A stretch of 64,000 bases of DNA from Capillidium heterosporum (Eukaryota; Entomophthoromycota; Entomophthoromycetes; Entomophthorales; Capillidiaceae). The notes under the pieces are model-generated. The model searched no databases, was not told the origin of the DNA, and worked only from the letters and a program-made list of their open reading frames with translations. The position numbers and the translations under genes are program-made. Below, piece after piece: positions 23,715 through 35,689 of the stretch. The first letter of the stretch is position 1. Each line of letters opens with the position of its first letter. The stretch lies in the NCBI GenBank assembly GCA_016630905.1, contig WBMQ01000001.1:310001-374000 (forward strand), given 5' to 3'.

Positions 23715-24605
23715 TGTTGGAATAAGGTGTTTGTAATTTTTCCAAAGTTCATATAAGATTGGTTGGCCTTTCAGATATAAGGAGCTCGTAGCTTACTATT
23801 GGCTGAAATGTAAAGGGATTGAATGAATGAATGAGCATTTATCAAAGGGATGGAAGAACATATAAAGGTTATGTATTTATCGGTGGTACAGAACTTGTAG
23901 CTACTATATACCAAGCTTAATAAAATGTGGATTTGGCGATCGTCGAAGAAACAGTTATCTATTAACTTTTATATTTTAATAGTACTTAGCATAGCAAGTA
24001 GTGCATCAATGATATACCTATCCATATCATATTCAAACCCCGCTATCTTTAAATCAACGTCCAAATGGTACTTACCCCAGTTACAAAAGTAATACTGATA
24101 CCTATAGGAGTTCTAAAATAGAGACTTTGCCCCCACAGAAATAGTAGTGAGCCCCAAGCTGATCTACTCTATATTTCCAGGTGAAATTAGCTCCAACGAT
24201 TTCTAATTATGATAAAAGATCTGTTTACTTTAGTTAGTGATGATGATCACTAAGGTGGCTTAATTGATAAATCGACACCACCTATAAAGTATGCAATTTG
24301 GAATATGGTCGTTTTACGGCATAAGGCGACTCTAACTTCGGCAAGATTGGAGAAAGCTACATTAGTGGCCAAATTACAGCTGTGGATACTAAAGTAAATA
24401 AGAGTATTTTAAAATATATGGCTCAAGATAAAAACAAAGACAATTTGGCTTTAAAATGTATATCTTGGCCATACTCTACCCTAAGGCTATTTAAATGAAA
24501 ATTCATAGTTTACTAACAAATAGCTTTGTTTAACATTAAGTGGCTGAAGCGATTAGAAAAAGCTCCTCGAAGTTCTAATCGGAGGTTCTGGATTGGCATG
24601 GCAAT
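23715..24605. other. Intergenic region
   Basis: About 890 bp, AT-rich, no supported gene. Confidence 0.35.
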
Positions 24606-26075
24606 TTATACAAACTCGGGCATCTGTCCAGTAAATGCAGCCAAGGCAGGGTCGGCAACTGAGTCGTTAGCTATGGTAGGTTTGTGGAAGTCCAAAATTT
24701 CCGAGAACATCATCACTAAAGCAATTAGTACAGATATTATATCCAAAAAATACTTTTCCAGGTGTCGATGGGGAGATCGGCGTCAGAGAAAGACCAATCG
24801 AAAACTTCGTTGGCTACTGGTTCGTCAGTTGGGTCGTGGTAGCATTCGATGAAGGGGTGCTGCAAGGCCTCTGAGGCCGATATACGTTTTCTAGGGTCAA
24901 AGACCAGCATCTTCTCCAATAGATCTACGGCGTCGGGGTCGGCGTTGGCGAATCGTTCCGAGAAAGGGATTTTGTCGCGCTTGGGCAGCGATTGGACGAA
25001 GCGAAGGGTATTTTCACTGCAAATGGTCTGGATGACATCATCGGGGGGAGTGCCTAGGAGCTCGGTGATGATCGAAAACTGATGAACGTGGTCCTTGCCT
25101 GGGAATAGAGGTTTTCCTTCCAGCATTTCAGCTAATATGCAACCTACACTCCAAATATCGACTAAGTAGATTAGTAGATGTTGTGGATGTTTCAAGTACC
25201 AGCTACGTCGTATTTTTGCCAAGTTAACATGATCTCTGGGGCACGGTAGTAACGGGTGGAGACATACCCAGTCATCTGAGGATCTTGGACACGGGCCAAA
25301 CCGAAATCACAAAGCTAAAAATTACTAATATGCAATAATATATCAAGTACCTTTAAATCACAGTTTTCGTTAATTAAAATGTTGCTAGGTTTCTTGTATA
25401 TGTTAGTACTATGCCATTACATTTAGCTATACCAAATCACGGTGTACGACACCAGCCGAATGAACATATTTTAAGCCACGCTAAAATCACGTTAGTATTG
25501 AATGAAATAAACATATAGTAAATAAGAACTTACCAAAATTTGATATAGGAAGTACTGTACAAACTGCTTTTCCAACGTCCTTGAAGCCAAAAGACGATGT
25601 AAATCGGTTCCTAGAAGTTCGGTAATGAAATATCTATACATTACATTAATACAACATTTCATCACATAGTATTACATATCCTCGTCAGGGGAAATGAATA
25701 TATCACTAAGTTTTATAATCTAATAGAAAGGTTAACAATTAAGCTTCGAAATATAGAATACATTATCGTGGCTTAAATGTTTTAAAAGCTTCAGTTCACG
25801 GAAGGTGCGTTTAGCCAGAACAGCCGTTCCAAAAGGCTTCATAATCTTTTTGATAGCTACCGAGCTATCCTTGATGAGATCTTTGGCGGAGCTATTAAGA
25901 GTTTAGCAGTGCGACAAAGTACTTTTCTTACCATACTAAACCGAAAGCACCCATGCCAATAGGCTGCAAATCGGTATACCTTACAATTGCTTAATTAAAA
26001 ATCATTGTTGGTTGCTTACCTCGAGGTAACTTCAAAGATGGTACCAAAAACTGATTGCTTGACGAAGTCGGTCAT
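24606..26075 (-). CDS. HOG1: Stress-activated MAP kinase HOG1/p38
   Basis: Osmotic and oxidative stress MAPK. Start [25 protein letters not shown] matches the Hog1 N-terminus. About ten exons carry the glycine loop (GMGAFGLV), VAIKKI, HRDLKPSNIL, DFGLAR, the activation loop with the TGY dual-phosphorylation motif ([18 protein letters not shown]) that defines Hog1/p38, then [13 protein letters not shown], the MAPK insert and the common docking region ([23 protein letters not shown]). The last exon [12 protein letters not shown]... adds a ~30-residue tail ending GQMPEFV. About 370 residues, introns 35-50 nt. All key residues are visible. Confidence 0.95.
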
Positions 26076-26962
26076 CTTTATGCTTTATGTTGTTGGCAAG
26101 TTGGTATACTTTTAAAAGGTGTTCTGGGGCTTTTTCAGTTTCGTGGATGCAATGACTAATTACACTTTTCGCAAAATTAATTGTCCTTTGAATGGCGATC
26201 ACAAACTGTGTTGCAATAAGCTCTATTGGTTACAATAAGCAAACTATAAAAATTTATTTTACTTTTGGCACTAACCTAATACTGCACATTTAGCTGTTCT
26301 TCAATATAAATAAATGGATTGCCTGTCCGATGATATCAGCAAGTCTTTTTAAGGTTTATGATTTAATTAGTAAAAGGGAATTTTGTATGCACGCTGATTT
26401 GGACCAATGGGTGCTCAGCGCTTATTTAGTGCTTGGTGGTAAATTATAAACTGAGTGAAGGAACGGATAATGATTACTTCATTGCTATATCCCGTATTTA
26501 TTGGTTATTTTAGCTAAATTTTTCGATAAGATTGGAAATTTTTAGCCAAATGCTGAATATACTTCAAGCTTATAAAGTTTCAATAAGTAAAAAGTCAAAT
26601 AGGTTGAAGGAAATTAGTAAATTAGCCTTTTCAAATATATGATAGCAAGGATTGTATAATCAACACTTTACATATATAGGCTTATAAATACTACTTGCAT
26701 TTAAGTAAAGAATCAGCTAATAGATATACAGAATTAGGACAACTGATCGTGAAATTATTGATTCTAGATCACCATTTTATATAGTCCATAATAGCTGCTT
26801 TTATTAAGATATCTATCATTAATGTTATTATCGAAAATACATTATAACAGCATATCATTAAAATTCTGCTATATAATTTAATGCATAGTGCATAGAATGC
26901 CTATAAGGGAACAACCACTTTCATCGTAATACTTAATAATATAGCAAAACCTTTTATTTTAC
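26076..26962. other. Intergenic region
   Basis: About 890 bp, AT-rich; HOG1 5' flank on the right-hand side of that gene, 3' flank of the next gene. Nothing else seen. Confidence 0.35.
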
Positions 26963-28994
26963 TTAGTTAAACGGTGGTGGATCTAAATCAAACTCATAAC
27001 GTGCAAAAACTTTCAATTCCTCCAACGGTGGGTACGAGGTGTTCACTATCCTAAACAAAACGTTAGCTCCATATCAAAATACAATTCTCTAATAAAGCCC
27101 ATTTAACTCAAATGATTGAAAAGCTTACTTTTTATCGGCAAGCTTGATTAAATCCTGCATGGCATCTATGTTGGCAATCAGTAGCTTTACGTTGGACCCC
27201 TTGACGTAGCTAACTAGCTCGTTATCCTTCATAGCCAAAGTGTGATCAAATAAAAATTGGAGGGGGTTGGGTTTAGTATCTGGACTACTAGTGCTTAGAC
27301 TGCCAATCGCCTGCCACAGGTGCTCGGTTAGACTTGGGGCTGGGAAGGCCGAGAACCCTTGTAACACAAGATACCTAGAAGATATTACTAAATTAAAGCT
27401 ACATTTAAGGTTCATTACCGTTCTGTAGTAACTGGGCTTTGGGTAACTGGCCGTAGGATGGTCAGCTTGGCAAAGTGATGCCTCAATAAGAAAATCAGAT
27501 GCAGCATGAACGCATAGTTGGAATCCCCTATTCTAAATAGACAGTTCCCGCCTAGATGATAAATAAACAATAAGTATATACTAGCATATGGAGAAATACC
27601 TAGCTGTAGAGTTGACAAGACGATTATTACACGTATCAACAATAGATTTTGCAGCTGTGGGTTATTAAGTTCGCTGTATTTTAGAGAGTTGGGCTATAAA
27701 CATATTAGTATGTACTATATTTGTATTTGTACATTATCAGCGATGATAAAATTTAATTTATCCCCATTGGAAGCTTTGTTTATGGAATTTATGTAGGCTT
27801 CGATCCCTTGGCGAGTTAGCGATTCTAAAGTTAAAGGTTAACAACAAACAATGTACAAAAAGCAAATACGTTGCTCAAGTAAAGTCAATTGAGAAGAATC
27901 ACGGATCGCCGAATTGAATTTAGAGAGATCAAGATCTGGCACGTTGTCACGCTTTGGTTCGAGAGGGACTGCTAACCCAGCAACTGAAACATCCTTTTTC
28001 GATCTATTAAGACGCCACAGTACGTATTCTAAAAAGAAATTAGAAGTATTAAAAAAATAATTTACCTGAAAAATACCCAGGTTCGGAACCAATTTCTGCA
28101 AAATAGAAACGCTATCTAAATCAATATCCATAGGTAAACTAAAACTTACTGATGTGCCTTCTCGATTCACAACCATCTTAAAAGCGTGGTCGATACAAGC
28201 TAACTGCACTGCTTTGTTGGTTTGGAAGATCAGATGCCCGAGATTGGATAGGGGGAACCCTTCTTGACGAAGCTTTTGAAAGTTTAAATTGTTGACTTTC
28301 ATTTTCTCGTTCAAAGATCCCTATAAATTAGTTTACGCTAGTGAAAGCTAACTTTACTTTTAAAAACGATATCATCTGATTCATATCCTTATCAAAATAC
28401 CCAGGCTCAGTAGTTGAGCCTTCCTATTAAAAGCTAAGTTTATAAATATGTTAAAAACTTACTACGCTATGTTTTAATTTGAAAGAAGCGGCTTCATGCT
28501 CCCATTTTATAGGGTTGGGATTGCTTAATGAAGTTGCTACTTGACTAAAAATATATTTGTCGTAGCTGGGCCTGTTGGGGTCAACGAAACTCTGTACATT
28601 TACGGCATTATTTAATTGAGGCACTATGTTCTGTTTAAAGGGCTGCAGCTGGGCAGTAGGTTTATATCCAGTAAGGTCTGGGGCTGCACTTATTCTTGTA
28701 TTATCATATCGAACCTCAGGCCTAGGTACTCTTCGGTTGAAATCCTTCCTTGTATCTTGGTTAGATTGGTTGTAATTTTGTCGCCCATTATTTTTAAATT
28801 CATTGTTTTTGTTAAAAAATGGACGGTTGTCTCCTCGATTGGAATTCTTGTTAAACCCGATATGTGGGGCTGTGCTTCGACTGGGAGGAGCAACTTTGAA
28901 CTTCAATTGAGTTGAGGCGTACTCTGGATCGTCATCTAGGTTTATACTGTTCAAAATAAACTCTATTGAAACGCTTACCGTTGTATAACTCCAT
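26963..28994 (-). CDS. Cap-specific 2'-O-methyltransferase-like protein (CMTR/FtsJ fold), apparently catalytically degenerate
   Basis: Eight or more exons. An Asn/Arg-rich disordered N-terminus (NKNSNRGDNRPFF...) precedes an FtsJ-type domain that follows the cap methyltransferases step by step: LIFQTNKAVQLACIDHAF, PNLGIFQ|EYVLWRLNR (family GPGGFSEYVLWR; bar marks a splice site), NFIIADN (family MADGG), LLLIRVIIVLSTLQLGGN, LFRIGD (family CKTFD), LRHHFAKLTILRPVTQSP, TERYLVLQGF (family SERYVVCKG). Of the K-D-K-E tetrad, Asp and Glu remain but the first Lys aligns with Gln and the second with Arg. The glycine-rich SAM loop is lost. Likely an RNA-binding pseudoenzyme or a diverged enzyme. At the 5' end MELYNGKRFNRVYFEQYKPR runs into TGA, and the main frame is +1 from it. 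It is divergent from RPT5 across 215 bp. Confidence 0.65.
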
Positions 28995-29209
28995 TCTTAA
29001 AGGCGTGTATTTACAAAAGAAGCTTGGAAATCGATAGGTATTTAGTGACAAGCTTGAATTAGAACTTCAAATCTATTTAGCTCATTGGCTAATCAGAAGC
29101 AAACTTGATTGAAGAAAGAGCTTGGACTTACGCAAGCAGTCGAATTTTCCAAAACGCTTAAAACGAAAGAAGCCCAAATTCACACCAACACACTTCAAGA
29201 AATTAAAAC
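28995..29209. promoter_or_regulatory. Divergent promoter between the CMTR-like gene and RPT5
   Basis: The start codons lie 215 bp apart on opposite strands, so both promoters must share this stretch. It has no TATA box, as is common for housekeeping genes. Confidence 0.5.
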
Positions 29210-30817
29210 ATGGCTTCATTAGAGGATAGCTTACAGAACCCCAGCATTTTGGGAGACATTGGTGAGGAAGTGCTGAGGATGAGCACTTCAGAGATCAACA
29301 ACCGTACCAGGCTATTGGAAAACGATATCAAAGTAACCCTTGATGTTTTCAAATTTTAAATAGGTTTATAGGTAATGCGTAGTGAATATTCGAGACTGCA
29401 ACATGAACAGAATTCTATGAACGAAAAGATCAAGGACAACAAAGAAAAGATCGAGCTCAACAAGCAGCTGCCCTACTTGGTCGGTAATGTGGTTGAAGTA
29501 AGATATACTTTTTGAAAATTTATTCAGCATTCATCTGTAGCTTTTGGATATCGACCCATCGGAGGAAGCTGAAGAAGGTGCTGCCGTTGATTTAGATGCC
29601 AGTCGTAAAGGAAAATGTGCTGTTATTAAGACATCAACTCGACAGGTAAATTGATACTATATCATTGCTTACTAATCAAATTTAGACCATCTTTTTACCC
29701 ATCATTGGTCTAGTTGATCCTAAGACGCTCACCCCTGGAGATTTAATTGGTGTAAATAAGGACAACTATTTGGTTTTAGAAGCTTTACCAGCCGAGTATG
29801 TTTAAATTTATACTTTATTTTAACCCAGCTTTAGATACGATTCCCGTGTAAAGGCTATGGAAGTCGATGAAAAGCCAACTGAAGACTACATAGATATCGG
29901 TGGATTAGATAAGCAGATAGAAGAACTTGTCGAAGCTATCGTACTGCCCATGACCCACGCTGACCGTTTCAAGAACCTTGGAATTCGTCCACCAAAGGGT
30001 ACTTTTATAACTATCCAAGAACTAACAGGCTTTAACAAGGTGTGTTGATGTATGGTCCTCCTGGTACTGGAAAAACTTTGTTAGCCAGGGCTTGTGCCGC
30101 CCAAACTAACTCGACCTTCCTTAAGCTTGCCGGGCCTCAACTTGTCCAGGTAAGCTGACTATTGCCATCCGATTTTAACTTTAAATAAGATGTTCATTGG
30201 TGACGGTGCTAAATTGGTACGCGATGCTTTCAACTTAGCCAAAGAAAAAGCGCCCTCCATCATCTTCATTGACGAATTGGATGCCATTGGTACGAAGCGT
30301 TTCAACAGTGATAAGAGCGGTGACCGTGAAGTCCAACGTACTATGTTGGAATTACTTAATCAACTTGATGGGTTCAGCTCGGACGATCGTATCAAGGTAA
30401 ATTCAATTCCTTGATCAATAAATTAACACCAGTAGGTTATAGCGGCTACCAACCGTATCGATATCTTGGATCCAGCTCTACTCCGATCAGGACGTCTTGA
30501 TCGTAAGATCGAATTCCCACTTCCCAACGAGGAGGCCCGTGCCCGCATCATCCAAATCCACTCACGTAAGATGAACGTCTCCGAATCAGTAAACTACGAG
30601 GAGTTGGCACGTAGCTGTGATGAATTTAACGGAGCCCAGTGCAAGGCTATCTGTGTAGAAGCTGGTATGATCGCCTTACGTCGCAACGGTACTGAATTGA
30701 GCCATGAAGATTTTATGGATGGTAATTTATATAGTGCTGAGCTTCATACTAATTGTTCGACTAGGTATACAAGAAGTCCAGGCCAAGAAGAAGACTTCGT
30801 TGCAATATTTTGCTTAA
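29210..30817 (+). CDS. RPT5: 26S proteasome regulatory ATPase Rpt5
   Basis: AAA ATPase of the 19S base ring. About 425 residues, nine exons. N-terminal helix and coiled coil ([19 protein letters not shown]), OB domain (YLVGNVVE...[16 protein letters not shown]), [13 protein letters not shown], Walker A GPPGTGKT, Walker [12 protein letters not shown], the [19 protein letters not shown] second region of homology, [19 protein letters not shown]-type arginine finger segment and C-terminal [10 protein letters not shown]. Intron joins such as [11 protein letters not shown] are exact. The C-terminal HbYX motif that opens the 20S gate normally ends Hb-Tyr-X; here it is YFA, with Phe in place of the Tyr. 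Confidence 0.95.
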
Positions 30818-30843
30818 GTGGTTATGTAACCAGAACTTTGTTA

Positions 30844-30849
30844 AATAAA
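30844..30849 (+). terminator. Poly(A) signal AATAAA
   Basis: AATAAA 27 nt after the RPT5 stop codon. Confidence 0.45.
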
Positions 30850-32069
30850 GTAAAGTACATCTTTATTGATGGATATTATTTTTATCCTAATACAACTCAT
30901 AGATTGTTTTGGACAGAGAGTTGTATACAATGCACCATAGCTTTGGTTAAGGAGGTCACTACTTTGTAAGCTATAGCAAATACATACTTTATTTTCCCAG
31001 AATATTAACAACTTATAATGGATACTACAAATTAAAACCCGAGCACTATACATTTGATATAGCTTGCTGTTTTAACCCATATATTTTTGCTGATAACTAC
31101 ATTCTATTTTAAGCACTATCTTCCATTTCAGATATGGGTGGTCTGCGGATTTTTGGATGCCTATCTTCTGATAACACAGCACAGAGGTTTCTCAATATAT
31201 ATATCATTTTCCTATTTGCATTTGGTTAAGGACACTTGATAAATTACCAATACTTTCCTACTGTCATTCATTGGTTTTCGGTATTGTTCACACGACTACC
31301 TGGTGCCCATGCTGCTATAACTACATATAGCTACATTCTCTTCAAGGCTATAAGTTTATATTAAATATATTCGTTGGCAGCCTTAAGAATAATTATAGAT
31401 ACTTGAACTCTATACTCCAGATTTTTACATCTACTAATACTAAAAATATCAAGCTATTTACTATTTACGATCCAGCAATATATTAGATTTTGATTATATT
31501 TAGCCATCGCTCAAGTTACTAGGATGTATATTTTCAATCTTCATTGTGTATAGAATATAAAGTATATATGTAATTAAAAACTGATTAGGTAATTTGTAAA
31601 TTTGGTAAATACAAAGTCAGATGGAAATTCCGCTATACCTTTTAGCTTTTATCCTTTTAAGTTTAGCAACCCATTTAGATGGAATTCCGCAATGTCGAAC
31701 TTGACAATCTTAGGCCGATCTGGTTTGGAAATATGTGATTACCTTGAATACCAATACATATTAGATTTGCTTATAAAGTCGAGATATATATTCTTCATGT
31801 TGATTGTGCTTTTTATGTCGCTTGTGTCGTACTGGTAGCTATAGCCAATAGATTTGGGAGGATTGACAGATTTTGGCGAGAATTATAGACACAACAAGAG
31901 CAACATGAAAAACCCAGCTATTGACTCCTTACGCCGGTTTCAAATCCAAAAATATATACCTGTAGTGCGGAAATCGCCTTTGTCATGCTTCTAAAGCCGC
32001 AATAATTAAGTTTGCTATAGAGAATTTGTTATATGGCGTTAGATACTCCTAAACATATAAATAGATGGC
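30850..32069. other. Intergenic region upstream of the P450
   Basis: About 1.2 kb with no supported gene; a short plus-strand frame at 31602-31838 has no recognisable features. Confidence 0.35.
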
Positions 32070-33899
32070 ATGTCTATCATTATAGTTGAACAACTGTTTA
32101 CATTCAATATTTTAGCCAACATGGTGTCCCTCTTAGTTCTAATTTCGCTCTGTGTGCTCGGTCTAACGCTTCTAACATTCTACTATCTACTACCACCCAA
32201 AAATCTATTGGGGATCCCAACCGTTCCAGTTGTACCTCACATAATGGCAGCGTTGCAGGGGATGCCTAGTGATCAACGTATAGAAAAGTTTATCTCACCA
32301 TTACTTTACAAGTATGGTGTGGTTAAAGTAAACTTCTGGCAACCATCTTTGTACTAACTTCAGCTAGTTCTGGTTCGGAAGATGGACAGTGGTAGTTGAA
32401 GATCCTGACCAGTTGAAAGATATCTTTGCCAAACCCAATGTCTTTACTAAAGAGTCCATTGTCAAACGTATCCCTCATGGCCTGGCTAGATTAATGTTGG
32501 GTAGCAATATGATCTTCTCTAGTGGCGAAGTAGGTGGAGGCTGATATATATAACTAACTACATTTTTAGGAATGGAAGCGACATCGTAAGGTCATCAACC
32601 CAGCCTTTCACCGTAACTGGTCACCCGAGAAAATTAACGAGTGCTGTGACAAGATGGTGGCAGCTATAGAGCGCAATGACCTCCATCTAGATGTCGAGCC
32701 TATGTTTAAAAAGTACTTTAAAATATTAACTTGAAACTCATCATATGGTCAGCGTGGCCCTAGATAACTTGGGCAAGGCGGTTTTTGATGTCGATTTCAA
32801 GGTGATACAATGTAAGTGTAGTATGTCAACTTACCCTTCAATACTTAGGCCAGCGACGTCCCCGAAGGCCCACTAGCAAATCTGTACACAAGATCGATGG
32901 ATGCCGTCAACAAGGTGCTCTACTTGCTGTTTCCCAAGTTGGAGAGCCTGCCTCTAAGCTCTCGAAAACAGGGGTGGCAGGATGTACGTCAGTTTCGAGC
33001 CATGCTACGCCAGGAGCTAGAGAACAAACGGGCTGAACTTGCCGACGAGATAGCTTCCGGCATTCAGGTTAAGGAATCATGGTCTACTGGCAACTATGGT
33101 CAAAGGTGCTGATAGCTTAGATGCCGATGGGAACCCAGCCCTCACAACTGAGGAGTTGATTGTAGCTTTCTATCAAGTTAAATTAACTAATATTTACTTT
33201 TAGGATGACTTTGCAGCAATTTTGGTTGCTGGCCATGATACCACCGCTGCCACGTTGGCCTATTCTCTCTTTCGATTGGCAACCAATCCAGTAAGCGTTT
33301 ACATTAATCTACTTTGTACTAATATATATCGTCAGGAAATACAAGAAAAGGTCCGTCAAGAGATTTTCAAAGTAATAGATAGTGGTGACAAATGCCCTAC
33401 CGAAAAGCAGTGTAGAAAGCTGACTTACATGTCAGCTGTAATTCACGAATCGATGCGCATGAACCCAACCGTTCAGCACCTAGCACGACAAGTTAGCCAG
33501 CCCGTACAGCTTCAAAGTGGACTTCAACTTAATTCCAAGCAGATTGTGCTATTAGACCTCCACTCCTCGTTGAACAACCCTAGACGGTGGAAGGATCCCA
33601 AAACCTTTAGACCGGAAAGGTTCCTAACTATAGATCCGACGACCAACCTACCTATCATCGACAAGTTAGTTACTAAGGACTGGTTTCCATTCGGTGGTGG
33701 ATCCAGGCTATGTATCGGAATGTCCTTCTCCTTCTTGGAGCAGAAGCTGGTTCTAATATCCATACTGAGAAGATTCAAAGTTAGTTTGCCAGAAAGCAGT
33801 CCACATTTTGATCAAAAAGCTGGGGAGTCCAAGGTACTCACCAACTCTTTCAATTTGGCTTGTCCGGTAAATTTGGTTATGGATTTTGAAAGATTATAA
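32070..33899 (+). CDS. Cytochrome P450 monooxygenase
   Basis: ER-anchored haem-thiolate monooxygenase. N-terminal membrane anchor (LLVLISLCVLGLTLLTFYYLL), Pro-rich hinge, then WKRHRKVINPAFH (C-helix), I-helix AGHDTTAATL, ExxR in HESMRM, PERF region (TFRPERFL) and haem loop FGGGSRLCIG. About 530 residues, at least six introns. The intron before DDFAAILVAGHDTT is only 27 nt (33177-33203) and must be spliced because it ends in an in-frame TAG. Between QVKESW and LLATMVKGADSLDADG (about 33050-33085) the frame moves by +1. A 34-nt GTCTAC...GATAG segment could be removed instead but would delete the LLATMVKGAD block, which looks like genuine P450 sequence. The gene may be recently broken. Substrate unknown. 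Confidence 0.85.
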
Positions 33900-34314
33900 T
33901 AGATTGCCTGTATCAGCCTAATAGTTAATATATTAAAGTTTGTTTTGCAAATTTAATATCGATTTAACGATATTTCAAATTGCTTATATTTCTGCTTTTT
34001 CAAATGGCTATGCTATTAAGACTCGGTTTATAAAGAGCTTATTATATAAGCATCTACTACTAAGCTATATTTGGATAGGATAAAATAAATCCTGTATGAC
34101 ACTTACTGATTTTCAAATCCATATCTCATTATAGAATATAGATGGCCTTAAAAGTAACAAATCTAACATGCATTCCAAATTGAAAACTTGAATAGCATTT
34201 AAAGATATCTCAAGGTCAAATATATCACTTACTGACTATAATAGCTTTAATTCTAAATTAACCAAGAGAATAAGTGGAAAGACAAAAATTGTTATTATGG
34301 GTTGGGAGTTATAA
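33900..34314. other. Convergent intergenic region
   Basis: About 415 bp of 3' flanks between the P450 (+) and the OSBP gene (-); nothing else seen. Confidence 0.35.
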
Positions 34315-35689
34315 CTATTTCTGTAACGGCTGCTTGTACACCCAAGAACCGTCATCGGCCTGTTTGATCGTTCCCCGGATAGCTCGCTCAATAATATCCC
34401 TTTCAGGTTCCTTCTCGACATACTCGTAAAGTAGGGGTTCCCACTTTTCGTTGTTGGTTTCACGCTCCTTACGCTTTTGTCGCTGTGCCTCCTCAATCTG
34501 CGACTTTTTCTGAGTCGCTAAACCATAGTCTTGATTTTCGATAGCCTTGGTAACTTCGCACCAGAGGTGTTGTGATTCAAGGGGATCCTGTTCCTCAATG
34601 GGCCGGTAGATCCTTCGAGCCATGGGGCTGGTTTCCGGGTTGAAGGCCTGGACCTTACCAGTAGCTTTATCTGTTATCTTGAACTCTTCGGTCCATTTTC
34701 CAGAGATGGTTTTGAGGACGGAACCGCTGGCATCCTTGATGTGGCCTTCGATGAAGAAATAATCACCACCGAACCAAGGCTTCTGGTTGTATATGATGGT
34801 GGTGATATGGCCCGAACTGGAGTAGACGTAGGATTCACCATACAAATCTAAAAAGGGCCTTCCGGTAATCAATGAACGAATATGCATCGATGGCAAGGTG
34901 ACTATAAAGGTATCATCCGAATTCACTAACTTAACTGTTACATGACCAACTTGATCTACCTTTTAAGAGTTAATAGCTATAGACGTTAGTGAATTACTCT
35001 GATCGTAGTCCCCTTGAATTTAGATTTCTGACCGCCTAACAATAAAAAGTCAAAATTTTGTTATAACAAACTAATTACAGTGACCGTTAGCATACACTCC
35101 ATGCTCGGGGCTTTCGATATAAAACGCAGATACAGGGGGATGATGAGAAACTAATATATTAGCCGATGAAAAAGTTAAAGCATACCTTGTTCGCATTTGA
35201 CATTCATCAAGTCTTTATTACTATCTTCAATTGAACACAAGAATCGCTCACCGAGAACTGGGTTGTATGGCTTCTTCTCGAAGTTGTCTTTACATCTAGA
35301 CCGGAATGACCCATACAGTGTGGAAATGAACCAGCGTGTAACCGCAGTTGTACGCTCTAATATTTCAATACTCATTTTTGAAAAAGTTTACCTAAAGAAT
35401 CGGTAGCAGTTGCAATCTCTTTGAATAAAGTTGGATGATCTCCGTAGTGCGAGCTTGGAATTTAAGTATTTGAAAAACCAAAAAAGTACCAATATTCGAT
35501 TATAGACGAGCCACACAAGAGGAAGCCAGGACAAGTAAGTTGGGAAAGATCTCCTGAGAACGAGGCCACTTGCTTTATGAATGAGTAGAAGGTGGACTTA
35601 TCTTCGTTGGACACGAACTCGCCGGTATGGCTATCATCTTTAGTCATAGAATCTTCGCTGTTTCGACTGCTGGACTGGTTTGAAGACAT
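34315..35689 (-). CDS. Oxysterol-binding protein-related protein (Osh4/Kes1 type)
   Basis: Soluble sterol/PI4P exchanger acting between ER and Golgi or plasma membrane. About 395 residues, six exons. A Ser/Asp-rich start is followed by CPGFLL (lid and barrel entry), RWFISTLYGSF, the family fingerprint KKPYNPVLGERF, the histidine pair in VSHHPPVSAFY that binds PI4P headgroups, NQKPWFGGDYFFIEGHI, GKWTEEF and the C-terminal Lys/Glu-rich helix ending DDGSWVYKQPLQK. There is no PH or ankyrin domain, so it is the short type. Intron joins are all in frame. Confidence 0.93.

Noticed and set aside
31602-31838. Plus-strand frame upstream of the P450
   Set aside because: Starts at TTG and has no recognisable features or promoter.
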